From: Bradyrhizobium sp. CB1015
Lineage (GTDB): Bacteria > Pseudomonadota > Alphaproteobacteria > Rhizobiales > Xanthobacteraceae
Direction of reading: 5' to 3'
Assembly: GCF_025200925.1 (NCBI RefSeq)
Contig: NZ_CP104174.1
Location: 6,696,001-6,760,000 of the forward strand
DNA length: 64,000 bases
Below the pieces are notes generated by a model. It saw nothing but the letters and a program-made list of their open reading frames with translations. It searched no databases and was not told the DNA's origin. Positions within the stretch are counted from its first letter, which is position 1, and each line of letters starts with the position of its first letter. The translations under genes were made by a program, and so were the position numbers. Below are positions 8,624-17,304 of this stretch, one piece after another.

Positions 8624-10161
8624 CTGACAACCTCGACGTTCCAGAAGCGGGGTTTGCGGCCGGCCCACGGCGCATAGCCCCGCACTCTGGGCGACACCGC
8701 CGAGACGTTGACGCCGGAGCTCCACACGATCATCGGCGCATCGTCGACGAACAGCTTGTGAAGCACATCGAACAGCGGCTGGCGCGCCTCCGGTGCGGGC
8801 GTCTCCATCAGCTTGGCCAGCAGCTCGATCGCATCGCTATTGCCCCAGACACGATCCGGCTGCACGGCCTTGTCACCGATGAAGCGGTCGAGGCCGAACA
8901 CCGGATCGAGATAGGGCGTGTAGTTCCAGACCATCAGCTGATAGTCACCCTTGTTGTAGCGGCTGAGCTGGGCCGCGAACTCGACCACCTCGACCGAGAG
9001 ATTGAGGCCCGCCTGCTGCGCCATCGCCTGCACCAGAACGGCGACGTCGTTCATCACCGGAAACCGTGAATTGGTGGTGATCCTGATCGGCTCGCCCGTG
9101 TAGCCCGCCTCGGCCAGCAGCTTCTTCGCGCGCGCGATGTCGAGGCTTTGGCCGGCCTGCTCCACCGCACCGTAGTAGCGGCTCGAGAGCGGCACGAGCG
9201 AGGTGCTTGGCTTAGCGTAACCGTCGGTCAGACTGTCGCTCATACTGGCATAATCGAGCGAGGCCGCGATCGCCTCGCGGATGCGCTTGTCCTTGAGCAG
9301 CGGATCTTTCGTCTGCATCACGATCGCATTCAGCGAAGCGACCGGAGCCGAGGCGATCACGAGGCCCGCCGACTTCAGCTCGCCGGCGAATTTCGGATCC
9401 ATCGACGGCCAGAGGTCGAGATTGCCGGACTGGATCGCGGCCTTCGCTGCCGCCGGATCGGGAACGATGGACAGCCTGACACGGTCGACCTTGGGAGGCT
9501 TGGCTCCAGCGAGGCCGTCGGCCGGCTCACTGCGCGCCGCATAGGCCTCGTTGCGGACCAGCTCGATGAACTGGCCGCGGCGCCATTCGGCAAGCTTGAA
9601 CGGGCCGGTGCCGATCGCCTTCTGCCAAGTCCCGTCGGGTCCGGCCGAGTCCGGATGCGCGATGCCGGTGCCATCGCAATCGGCCCGCGCCATCGCACTG
9701 AGGAAGGCGCCGCTCGGCTCTTCAAGCCGGAATACGACCTGCTCCGGCGACGGCGCCGTGATCTCGACAATCTTGATCTTGCGCGTGCCGTCGAAATTGG
9801 TCCGGCACGGCCAGGCGGATTTCGGATCGAGGAAGCGCTCCCAGGTCCACGCCACCTCGCGCGAGGTCAGCGGCGCACCGTTGTGGAAGGTCACGCCCTC
9901 GCGCAGCGTAAAGGTGTAGGTGCGCCCGTCCGCCGACGTCTCGATCGCCCTGGCCAGCATCGGGGCAACGGTGCCGTCGCTGCGCCAGGCGACGAGGCCT
10001 TCATAGATCTGTTGCAGCACGAGGCCGGTGTTGTCGTCAGGGCTGTTGCCGGGCATCAGGCCGCGGATGTCGGTGGTGACCACGCTGCGCAGGACGCTCT
10101 CGGCGCAGGCCGCGGACAGCGACGCAAGCACCAGGCACAACGCAACGACAAACCGTTTCAT
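8620..10161 (-). CDS. Peptide/opine-type ABC transporter substrate-binding protein (SBP_bac_5)
   Basis: About 513 residues with a signal peptide (MKRFVVALCLVLASLSAACA). The mature protein has the family hallmarks DGRTYTFTLREGVTFHNGAPLT and the domain II segment RAKKLLAEAGY. I chose the ATG at 10161; an upstream TTG at 10167 is less likely. It delivers a peptide-like solute to the DppBC-type permeases encoded upstream. It is one of two homologous binding proteins in the operon, so the system may take more than one ligand. Confidence 0.9.
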   Translation of the reverse strand: MKRFVVALCLVLASLSAACAESVLRSVVTTDIRGLMPGNSPDDNTGLVLQQIYEGLVAWRSDGTVAPMLARAIETSADGRTYTFTLREGVTFHNGAPLTSREVAWTWERFLDPKSAWPCRTNFDGTRKIKIVEITAPSPEQVVFRLEEPSGAFLSAMARADCDGTGIAHPDSAGPDGTWQKAIGTGPFKLAEWRRGQFIELVRNEAYAARSEPADGLAGAKPPKVDRVRLSIVPDPAAAKAAIQSGNLDLWPSMDPKFAGELKSAGLVIASAPVASLNAIVMQTKDPLLKDKRIREAIAASLDYASMSDSLTDGYAKPSTSLVPLSSRYYGAVEQAGQSLDIARAKKLLAEAGYTGEPIRITTNSRFPVMNDVAVLVQAMAQQAGLNLSVEVVEFAAQLSRYNKGDYQLMVWNYTPYLDPVFGLDRFIGDKAVQPDRVWGNSDAIELLAKLMETPAPEARQPLFDVLHKLFVDDAPMIVWSSGVNVSAVSPRVRGYAPWAGRKPRFWNVEVVR

Positions 10162-10175
10162 ACGCAAGATCCCGT

Positions 10176-11783
10176 TCAGCCAGAGGCACGCTCCGCCGTC
10201 GCCCCGGCGAAATCCAGGACGGGCGCGGCCGCGAGCAGCGCCTTGGTGTAGTCGTGCCGGGGGCGATCGAACACGTCGTCGCGCGAGCCCTGCTCGACGA
10301 TCTTGCCGCCCTGCATCACCACGACGCGGTCGGCGACCTGCTCGACGGCGGCGAGATCATGGCTGATGAACAGGCAGGCAAATCCGTATTGCGCCTGCAG
10401 CCGCTCGAACAGCTTGAGCACCTGCGCCTGGATGGTCATGTCGAGCGCCGATACCGGCTCGTCGGCGACGACGAAGGCCGGCTCGCGCACGATGGCGCGC
10501 GCAATCGCAATGCGCTGCCGCTGACCGCCGGACAGTTCGTGCGGCCAGCGCGCAGCCAAACCGGCGAGCCCGACCTCCTCCAGCATCGTCTCGACGCGCC
10601 TGTCGCGTTCGGCCGGCGTCAGTTTCGGCATGTGGCGCAACGGTTCGGCGACGATCTCGCCGACGCGCATGCGCGGATCGAGCGAGGAATAAGGATCCTG
10701 GAACACGAGCTGCGAAGCCAGACGGAAGTCGCGATCGATGGTCGCGGTCACGTCCCTGCCCCGGAACCTGATCGCACCGCCCGAGGTCGGGATCAGCCGC
10801 AGCATGGCGCGGCCGAGCGTGGTCTTGCCCGAACCGCTGCCGCCGACCACGGCGACGGTCTCGCCCATGGCGATGTCGAGATCGACGCCATTGACGGCGG
10901 AGACGCCGTTATCGCGGCGGAACAGCCGCTGCCGCCCGGCAAAGCCGACCTTGAGCCCGCGCACGCTGACGAGAGGCTCGCCGCCCTGTCGCGCCTTCGT
11001 CGTGGCGCCGCGACGCGGCAGGGCCTCGACAAGACGCTTGGTATAAGCTTCGCGCGGCGAAAACAGGATCTGCCGCGTCGTGCCTGTTTCGACCATCCTG
11101 CCCTGGCGCAGCACCAGCGCGCGCTGCGCGTATCGCGACACGAGGCCAAGATTGTGGGTGATCAGCATCACCGAGGTGCCGTGGTCGCGGGCGAGCCCAA
11201 CCATGAGATCGAGCACCTCGCGCTGCGTCAATGTATCGAGCGCCGTGGTCGGCTCGTCCGCGATCAGCAATTTTGGTTTTAGCAGCATCACCGACGCCAA
11301 CATGATGCGCTGGCGCATGCCGCCGGAGAATTCGTGCGGATAGGCGTCAAAGGTCCGTTCGGGATCGCGAATCTGCACGCGCGCCAGCATGTCGAGGCAG
11401 CGGCGCTTGATCTCGCGCTTGCCGAGCCGCTCGTGCAGACCGAGGCCTTCGGCCATCTGCGCGCCGACGCTGATGGCGGGATTGAGCGAGACCATCGGCT
11501 CCTGGAACACCATGCCGACAACAGGGCCGCGCAGCGTCCGCATCTGGCGCGCAGAGACATTCGCAAGGTCGATGCCGTCGAGCACGATGCGGCCGCCGGC
11601 CGTGCGCAGCCCTGGCGGCAACAGGCCGAGCACCGCGCGCGCCGCCGCCGTCTTGCCGCTGCCGGATTCGCCGACGACGGCGAGGAACTCGCCACGCTCG
11701 ACGGCAAAGGACAAATCCTCGACGATCGCCGCCTTGCTGGCGGGGGCCTCAATGCGCAGATTCTCGACCGACAGCAGCGTCAT
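10176..11783 (-). CDS. ABC transporter, two fused ATPase domains (DppD-DppF type)
   Basis: 535 residues carrying two complete nucleotide-binding domains. NBD1 has Walker A at 38-45 (GESGSGKT), signature FSGGM near 152 and Walker B LLIADEP near 172. NBD2 has Walker A at 314-321, LSGGQ at 417-421 and DEP at 441-443. It powers the peptide-type importer whose permeases are encoded just upstream; its start overlaps the preceding permease stop (ATGA). Fused ATPases of this kind are common in rhizobial Dpp/Opp systems. Confidence 0.93.
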   Translation of the reverse strand: MTLLSVENLRIEAPASKAAIVEDLSFAVERGEFLAVVGESGSGKTAAARAVLGLLPPGLRTAGGRIVLDGIDLANVSARQMRTLRGPVVGMVFQEPMVSLNPAISVGAQMAEGLGLHERLGKREIKRRCLDMLARVQIRDPERTFDAYPHEFSGGMRQRIMLASVMLLKPKLLIADEPTTALDTLTQREVLDLMVGLARDHGTSVMLITHNLGLVSRYAQRALVLRQGRMVETGTTRQILFSPREAYTKRLVEALPRRGATTKARQGGEPLVSVRGLKVGFAGRQRLFRRDNGVSAVNGVDLDIAMGETVAVVGGSGSGKTTLGRAMLRLIPTSGGAIRFRGRDVTATIDRDFRLASQLVFQDPYSSLDPRMRVGEIVAEPLRHMPKLTPAERDRRVETMLEEVGLAGLAARWPHELSGGQRQRIAIARAIVREPAFVVADEPVSALDMTIQAQVLKLFERLQAQYGFACLFISHDLAAVEQVADRVVVMQGGKIVEQGSRDDVFDRPRHDYTKALLAAAPVLDFAGATAERASG

Positions 11784-12592
11784 CCGTGCGCCATCCTGGG
11801 GTCGAGGCGATCACGCAGGGAATCGCCGAGCAGGTTGATGCCGAGCAGCGTCAGCGCGATGCAGAGCCCCGGCGCGATCGAGAGCCAGGCCGCGGTCTCC
11901 ATGAACGGCCGGCTCGCTGCCAGCATGTTGCCCCAGGTCGGCGCCGGCGGCGGCACGCCGAGACCGAGGAAGCTCAGCGCGCTCTCGGCGAGCAGCACCC
12001 AGCCGAACATGCTGGTCGCAAGCACCGCCACCGGCGCGATCGCGTTCGGCATCACGTGGCGGAACATCGAATAGGCTTCAGAATTGCCGATGACGCGCGA
12101 GGCCTCGACATATTCCTTCTCGCGGATCGACAGCACGGTGCCGCGCACGACGCGGACCACCGAGGGGATGTAGGCGAGCCCAAGCGCCAGGATCAGCCCG
12201 GCCTTGTTGGCGCCGACCACGATCATCACCGCCAGCGCCAGCAATATGCCTGGGAACGCCAGAAGCGCGTCGTTGACCGCCATGATGATGCGATCGACCC
12301 AGCCGCGGATGTAGCCGGCCGCACAGCCGATCACCATGCCGGCGGTCACCGCAAGCAGCACCGTGATCAGGGCAATCACGACGCTTGCGCCGGCCCCGAC
12401 CATGATGCGGCTGAGCACGTCGCGGCCGAACTCGTCCGTCCCGAACCAATGCAATGACGACGGCGCCTGCAGGCGCGCGCGCAGATTGATACGGAGCGGG
12501 TCGAACGGCGTCCAGAACGCACCGGTGAACGCCGCACCGAGCAGGAGCGCGATCAAGGTGCCGCCGATCGCGGTGTTGGCGCGCATCCTCAT
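11780..12592 (-). CDS. ABC transporter permease (DppC type)
   Basis: 270 residues starting MRMRANTAIGGTLIALLL at 12592, overlapping the upstream permease stop (ATGA). It has an N-terminal membrane segment, then WFGTDEFGRDVLSRIMVGA, typical of DppC/OppC, and the EAA loop EASRVIGNSEAYSMFRHVMP. A much longer open frame exists in front, but it is antisense-type sequence overlapping the other permease. Together with the next gene it forms the transmembrane channel. Confidence 0.9.
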   Translation of the reverse strand: MRMRANTAIGGTLIALLLGAAFTGAFWTPFDPLRINLRARLQAPSSLHWFGTDEFGRDVLSRIMVGAGASVVIALITVLLAVTAGMVIGCAAGYIRGWVDRIIMAVNDALLAFPGILLALAVMIVVGANKAGLILALGLAYIPSVVRVVRGTVLSIREKEYVEASRVIGNSEAYSMFRHVMPNAIAPVAVLATSMFGWVLLAESALSFLGLGVPPPAPTWGNMLAASRPFMETAAWLSIAPGLCIALTLLGINLLGDSLRDRLDPRMAHG

Positions 12593-13533
12593 GCCACCGT
12601 CACCCTCGGATCGAACAGCGGATAGCAGAGGTCGACGATCAGATTGACCACGACGTAGATCACCGCCGTGAACAGTAGGCAGCCCTGCACCACGGGATAG
12701 TCGCGGGCGAAGATGGAATCGACCAGGAGCCGGCCGAGGCCGGGCAGCGTGAACACCGTCTCGATCACGGCGATGCCGCCCAGCAAATGTCCGAGCACGA
12801 GGCCGATCAGGGTCCAGGTCGGCGCAAACGCGTTGGGCAGCACGTGGCGGGCAAGGACGCGCCATTCCGGTACGCCTTTGGCGCGGGCGTGGGTGACATA
12901 TTCGAGCCTGAGCACCTCGATCGAGGCGGCGCGCGCCATGCGCGTGAGCACGCCGATCTCCACCATGGTCAGCGTCGCGATCGGCAGCACGATGAAGGTC
13001 GCCGCCTGCCAGAAATTCTCCGCGAACGGCACATAGCCGATCACCGGCAGCCATTTCAGCTTAAGCCCGAACAGCAGCAACAGCAGCAGGCCGAGCCAGA
13101 AGCTCGGGATCGACAACAGCAGCGTGGCGCCGCCGACCACGGAGAGATCGAGCAGGCTGTTCTGCTTCCAGGCGGCGACGAGGCCGGCCGGAACGGCGAT
13201 GCAGGCAGCAAGCCCGACCGCCACCAGCACGATGACGGCACTGACCTGGAAGCGGTCGAGGATCAGCGGCAGCACCGCGAGGTTGTTGGTGATGGAGTGG
13301 CCGAAATCCCCGGCCGCGAGCTTGGCGATCCAGTGCATGAACTGGACCGGGATCGGCTGGTCGAGTCCCAGCTGGGCGCGGAGCTGCGCCGCCTGCGCGG
13401 GATCGGCGGCATCGCCCAGCATCACCTGCACGGGATCGCCTGGGATGAGGCGGACCAGCGCAAAGACCGCGACGGCGACCAGCAGCAGCGTCGGGATCGT
13501 CATGGCCAGTCGTCTTGCGAGGTAACTCAACAT
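12589..13533 (-). CDS. ABC transporter permease (DppB type)
   Basis: 314 residues from ATG 13533 (MLSYLARRLAMTIPTLLLVA). It shows the DppB/OppB pattern: a first helix, PGDPVQVMLGD, LGLDQPIPVQ, then several hydrophobic segments and the EAA loop YVTHARAKGVPEWRVLARHV. Thirteen bases separate it from the upstream binding-protein gene, with a GGG-containing ribosome site. Confidence 0.9.
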   Translation of the reverse strand: MLSYLARRLAMTIPTLLLVAVAVFALVRLIPGDPVQVMLGDAADPAQAAQLRAQLGLDQPIPVQFMHWIAKLAAGDFGHSITNNLAVLPLILDRFQVSAVIVLVAVGLAACIAVPAGLVAAWKQNSLLDLSVVGGATLLLSIPSFWLGLLLLLLFGLKLKWLPVIGYVPFAENFWQAATFIVLPIATLTMVEIGVLTRMARAASIEVLRLEYVTHARAKGVPEWRVLARHVLPNAFAPTWTLIGLVLGHLLGGIAVIETVFTLPGLGRLLVDSIFARDYPVVQGCLLFTAVIYVVVNLIVDLCYPLFDPRVTVA

Positions 13534-13546
13534 CCCGACGCCTCGT

Positions 13547-15112
13547 CTACTCGACCGTGACGCCCCAGAACCGCGGCTCCGGATAGAGCCAGCCGGCATA
13601 GCCCTTGATGCTCTTGCGCAGCGCCGTCAGCTCGGCGCCGTTGAACAGCACGATCATCGGCACATCGGCGATGAAGCGCCTGTGCATCTCGTCAAACAGC
13701 GCCTGGCGCTTGGTGACATCGTCGATCATCATCGACTGGCGCAGCATCTCCTGGCCCTCCGGATTGTCCCAGACCTTGCGCGGCTGCGCGGCCTTCGGCC
13801 CGGTCAGCATCTCGAAGCTCAAGGACGGATCGAGCCGCGCCGAATAGACGAAGGCCATCGACTGGTAGTCGCCGCGATTGTAGCGGTCGAGCTGCGCCGC
13901 CCAGTCCATCACCTCGAGCTCGATATTGATGCCGACGGTCTGCGCCATCGCCTGCACCAGCACGGAGGCGTCGAACACGAAGCTGTAACGCTTGTTGGTG
14001 ATCATCTTGATCGGCTGGCCGCGGTAGCCCGCTTCCGCCAGCAGCTTCTTGGCTTCCGCGATGTTCTGCGTGTAGCCATGCGACTGCGCCTCGCTGTAGA
14101 ACGGGCTGCCGATCGGCAGCGCGGAGTTGTTCGGACGCGCCGTGCCCAGCATGATGGCGTCGACGATCTGCGCGGTGTCGATCGACAGCGCAATGGCGCG
14201 GCGGATGCGGACATCCTTCAGCAGCGGATCCCTGGTCTGGAACAGGATGCCGGTGAGGCCGAGCGCCGGGGTGATGCTGAGCTGCACGTCCGAGCGAGTC
14301 TTCAGCTCTTCGAGGTCGGGGATCGACAGGCTCATGATGACGTCGAGCGAGCCGCTGAGCAGCCCCGCCTTCGCGGCCGAACTGTCCGGGATCACGTTGA
14401 AGCGGACGCGGTCGACCTTGACGTCCTTGGTGCCGGTGTAGCCGGTGCGCGGCTCGCTGCGCGAGACATATCCGTCGAACTTGACGACATCGACATATTG
14501 TCCGCGCTTCCACTCGGCGAGCTTGAACGGGCCGGTGCCGACAGGAGCGATCCATTTGCCGTCCGCCCCGACGGAATCGCGGTGGATGATCGCGGTCTGG
14601 CCGCAATCGGGCCGTGCCAGGGTCGGGAGGAACAGTGCCGTCGGCTGATCCAGCGTGATGGCGACGGTGAGCGGATCCGGCGCCTCGATCTTCTCGATGC
14701 GCGCAATGCCTGTCGCGCTGAACTCGGAGAGGCAGCGCCACTGCGTCGCGGGGTCGAGCCAGCGCTTCAGCGACCAGACCACGTCGTCCGCGGTCATGGA
14801 GGCGCCGTTGTGGAACTTGACGCCCTGACGCAGACGAAACGTATAGGTCTTGCCGCCGTTCGAAACGGCCCAGCTCTCGGCGAGCATTGGGCCGATCGAG
14901 GTATCGTCCCGGAAGGCCACCAGCCCCTCCACCACGTGCGCCATCACGCCATCGGTGTTGGCGTCGCGGTTGGTGCCGGGATCGGTCGAACGGATGTCGG
15001 CGTTGAGCCGCGCCCGCAGCAACGTTTCGGCGCCGGCCTTCCCGACCATGGCGAGAAGGGCGAGCGCGGCCAGGCCGACCGCCCACACCGGTGACGGCCG
15101 ACGCCGGCGCAT
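13547..15112 (-). CDS. Second peptide-type ABC substrate-binding protein
   Basis: 521 residues from ATG 15112 (overlapping the amidase stop, ATGA), with an N-terminal arginine-rich start and a hydrophobic signal segment ending AGA. The frame shares SBP_bac_5 motifs (GGKTYTFRLRQGVKFHNGAS; AEAKKLLAEAGY) with the other binding protein of this operon. The two are paralogues of about equal length. They probably compete for, or broaden, the ligand range of one DppBC permease pair. Confidence 0.9.
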   Translation of the reverse strand: MRRRRPSPVWAVGLAALALLAMVGKAGAETLLRARLNADIRSTDPGTNRDANTDGVMAHVVEGLVAFRDDTSIGPMLAESWAVSNGGKTYTFRLRQGVKFHNGASMTADDVVWSLKRWLDPATQWRCLSEFSATGIARIEKIEAPDPLTVAITLDQPTALFLPTLARPDCGQTAIIHRDSVGADGKWIAPVGTGPFKLAEWKRGQYVDVVKFDGYVSRSEPRTGYTGTKDVKVDRVRFNVIPDSSAAKAGLLSGSLDVIMSLSIPDLEELKTRSDVQLSITPALGLTGILFQTRDPLLKDVRIRRAIALSIDTAQIVDAIMLGTARPNNSALPIGSPFYSEAQSHGYTQNIAEAKKLLAEAGYRGQPIKMITNKRYSFVFDASVLVQAMAQTVGINIELEVMDWAAQLDRYNRGDYQSMAFVYSARLDPSLSFEMLTGPKAAQPRKVWDNPEGQEMLRQSMMIDDVTKRQALFDEMHRRFIADVPMIVLFNGAELTALRKSIKGYAGWLYPEPRFWGVTVE

Positions 15113-16272
15113 CACGAGGCCCTCGCCGCGGCCGACCGCTCGAACGCGGCGCGCCCGATCTCGTCGATCTCGAGCCGATAAGTGGTGAACTCGCGGTTGA
15201 GCGCCGGCAGCGGCGCCGCCTGCATCAATCCGCTCGCCGGCTCCATCAGGATCATCGCCACGGTAGCGCTGAGATTGTTGCTGAGATTGCGGCGCGGCGG
15301 GCGGCACACCGACCAGGGATAGGCAAACTCGTCGAACAGCGCGTTCTTGACGGTGTCGAAGGTGATGCTGCCGATGTGCGGCTGGAGCAGATCGCGGACG
15401 CGAATGTCGCGGTAGAGGCTGTCAGGCGTGTTGAAGATGCCGGTGTCCTTCAGCTTGCTGAGCGCGACGGGGCTGAGAAAGTTGTTGGCGTGGACCAAAA
15501 GGCCATTCTGCGGATGCACCTGGAAGGTCTCGTCGGGCGCGCACTCGAAGTCGATCGCCACGCCCTCGCGATGGCTGACGATCATGTTGTTGGCGGCCGA
15601 CTTCTTCGTGCAATAGACCGCACGCATCGCCAGCGCGAGATGCTCGTTCTCCAGCACCTTGCGGCGGATCAGCGCCAAGGGCACGCCGGCCTGGCGATAG
15701 TCGCGGTCGCTTTCCAGATAGTTCGCGGTGATCGCGATGCCGACGGAATTGAAGCCGCAGCGGCCGAGCGCGCCGGCTTCGGTGAAGGTCATGAGGTCAG
15801 GCCCGTCGTCGCGCCGCACCTTCAGCACCACCGCCGTCTCCGCGCATTCGCGCTTCCAGTCCCAGTTCTGGGCGTGGATCAGGCGGCCGCTGGCGGCCGC
15901 CTGCGGCATCACGACGACGCCGGTGCAGCCATCGGGATCTTCCGGCGTCTTCAGGCGCGCGCGGATCGCAGGGTTTGCAAGCTTGATGATCTCGGTACGG
16001 GCGTTGAGCAGAACGACGTCCTCGAACGGAACGTCGGCGCCCTCGGCGATGCCGCGCATCTCCCCGATATAGCTCGGATCAAAACCCTCGATGACCGGCA
16101 GATATTCCCGCACCAGCTCGGCAACTCCCTTGGAGTCGAGCGAGAGCTCCTTCAGCTGCGCGAAGTAATGCGTCGTCCCCTTCTTGATGCGGCCCGCCGC
16201 CTTCTGCCCGTACTGACGGCCACGCTCGCGCGGAGGGCCGGAGATTTCGATCAGCGGAAAGGGTTCGACCAT
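15112..16272 (-). CDS. C45-family Ntn-hydrolase (acyl-CoA:6-aminopenicillanate acyltransferase-like)
   Basis: 386 residues with the C45 layout. The segment before the nucleophile contains NARTEI; autocleavage is expected before Cys116 in DPDGCTGVV, followed by AQNWDW. Such enzymes cleave or form amide bonds. I chose ATG 16272 (AAGGAA upstream), because the longer frame start at 16341 would overlap the divergent GntR start. As first gene of the transport operon it is likely to hydrolyse an imported N-acyl compound, perhaps releasing an amino acid for the aminotransferase across the divergent promoter. Substrate is inferred only. Confidence 0.85.
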   Translation of the reverse strand: MVEPFPLIEISGPPRERGRQYGQKAAGRIKKGTTHYFAQLKELSLDSKGVAELVREYLPVIEGFDPSYIGEMRGIAEGADVPFEDVVLLNARTEIIKLANPAIRARLKTPEDPDGCTGVVVMPQAAASGRLIHAQNWDWKRECAETAVVLKVRRDDGPDLMTFTEAGALGRCGFNSVGIAITANYLESDRDYRQAGVPLALIRRKVLENEHLALAMRAVYCTKKSAANNMIVSHREGVAIDFECAPDETFQVHPQNGLLVHANNFLSPVALSKLKDTGIFNTPDSLYRDIRVRDLLQPHIGSITFDTVKNALFDEFAYPWSVCRPPRRNLSNNLSATVAMILMEPASGLMQAAPLPALNREFTTYRLEIDEIGRAAFERSAAARAS

Positions 16273-16339
16273 GGGACGCCAAATTCCTTCTTGAAGTTCC
16301 TTTTGCTTTCTCAGGAAGCCTAATGTATTTTGTGCTGAC
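16273..16339. promoter_or_regulatory. Divergent promoter region, amidase operon / gntR
   Basis: Only 67 bases separate the two divergent starts, so both promoters must lie here or overlap the genes. The stretch is relatively AT-rich (TAATGTATTTTGTG near the gntR end) and contains TTCC/GGAA repeats. It is the natural place for GntR autoregulation; no precise operator could be fixed. Confidence 0.4.
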
Positions 16340-17287
16340 ATGAAACAAAAATCTTCGACTGCGAAATCCGCCGTGGAAAAAGCGTCGCCAAGCCGGCTGC
16401 AACGGGAATTATCGGCCGGGATCATGGACCTGATCCGGAGCGAAGGGCTCGCGCCCGGCACGCGCCTTGCCGAAGTCGCGCTTGCCGAACGCCTGCAGGT
16501 CTCACGAACGCCTGTGCGCGCCGCGCTGAAGCTGCTGGCGCGGCGCAAGCTCGTGCATGCCGGCGCCAGCCGCGGCTATTTCGTCGCTGAGACCGCCCCC
16601 GCCGCGCACAAGGCACCGCCAAAGCCCAGCCCCGACGATACCGACCGGCTGTTCCTCGCCATCGCGCGCGATCGCCGCGCCGGCCGGCTGCCGGAGGACG
16701 TTTCCGAGCGCGACCTCATGCAGCGCTATGACGCGACACGGCCGATCGTGCAGCGCGTACTCAGCAAGCTTGCGGAGGTGGCCGCGGTCCAGCGCAAGCC
16801 GGGCCATGGCTGGCGCTTCCAGCCGACGCTCGCCGATACGCAGGCGCGCGACGAGAGCTATCGCTATCGCCTCCTGATCGAGCCGGCCGGCCTGCTCGAG
16901 CCGGGCTTCAAACTCGATCCGGCCTGGGCCGCGGAGATGCGCCGCCGTCATCGGGAGATGCTGGCGATGCCGTGGAGCGACACCGCCAGCATCGCGCTCT
17001 ACGAGATGAACGCGGCCTTCCACGAAGGCCTCGCCGCCGCATCGGGCAACCGCTATCTGCTGGTCGCGGTTCAACAGCAGAACCGGCTGCGCCGCTTCGG
17101 CAATTACGACTGGACCTTCGGCCACGAGCGCGTGATCGTGAACTGCCGCGAGCATCTCGCCATCCTCGACCAGCTCGAGGCGGGCCAGAACGAGGCCGCG
17201 GCCGCGCTGCTGCGCCGGCATCTCGAAGGCGCAGCAAAGCTCAAGCGCACCCCGGCCAATTCCAACACGCCATCCAAAGCCTCCTGA
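16340..17287 (+). CDS. GntR/FCD-type regulator with two winged-helix segments
   Basis: 315 residues. The first GntR winged helix is at about 20-82 (TRLAEVALAERLQVSRTPVR). A second GntR-like helix-turn-helix at about 102-161 (DVSERDLMQRYDATRPIVQR, then GHGWRF) is followed by an FCD-like ligand domain (about 175-300) with conserved histidines in NAAFHEGL and NCREHLAIL. Typical FCD regulators are about 230 residues with a single HTH, so this is longer. It is divergent from the amidase/transport operon and 17 bases ahead of the aminotransferase gene, so it probably controls both. Confidence 0.85.
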   Translation: MKQKSSTAKSAVEKASPSRLQRELSAGIMDLIRSEGLAPGTRLAEVALAERLQVSRTPVRAALKLLARRKLVHAGASRGYFVAETAPAAHKAPPKPSPDDTDRLFLAIARDRRAGRLPEDVSERDLMQRYDATRPIVQRVLSKLAEVAAVQRKPGHGWRFQPTLADTQARDESYRYRLLIEPAGLLEPGFKLDPAWAAEMRRRHREMLAMPWSDTASIALYEMNAAFHEGLAAASGNRYLLVAVQQQNRLRRFGNYDWTFGHERVIVNCREHLAILDQLEAGQNEAAAALLRRHLEGAAKLKRTPANSNTPSKAS

Positions 17288-17304
17288 CCTTTGCAAGAGT
17301 TGCC

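Noticed and set aside
11780..13054. 424-codon version of the DppC-type permease
   Set aside because: The first 150 residues overlap the other permease in another frame and show no membrane segments; the ATGA start at 12592 gives a normal permease.
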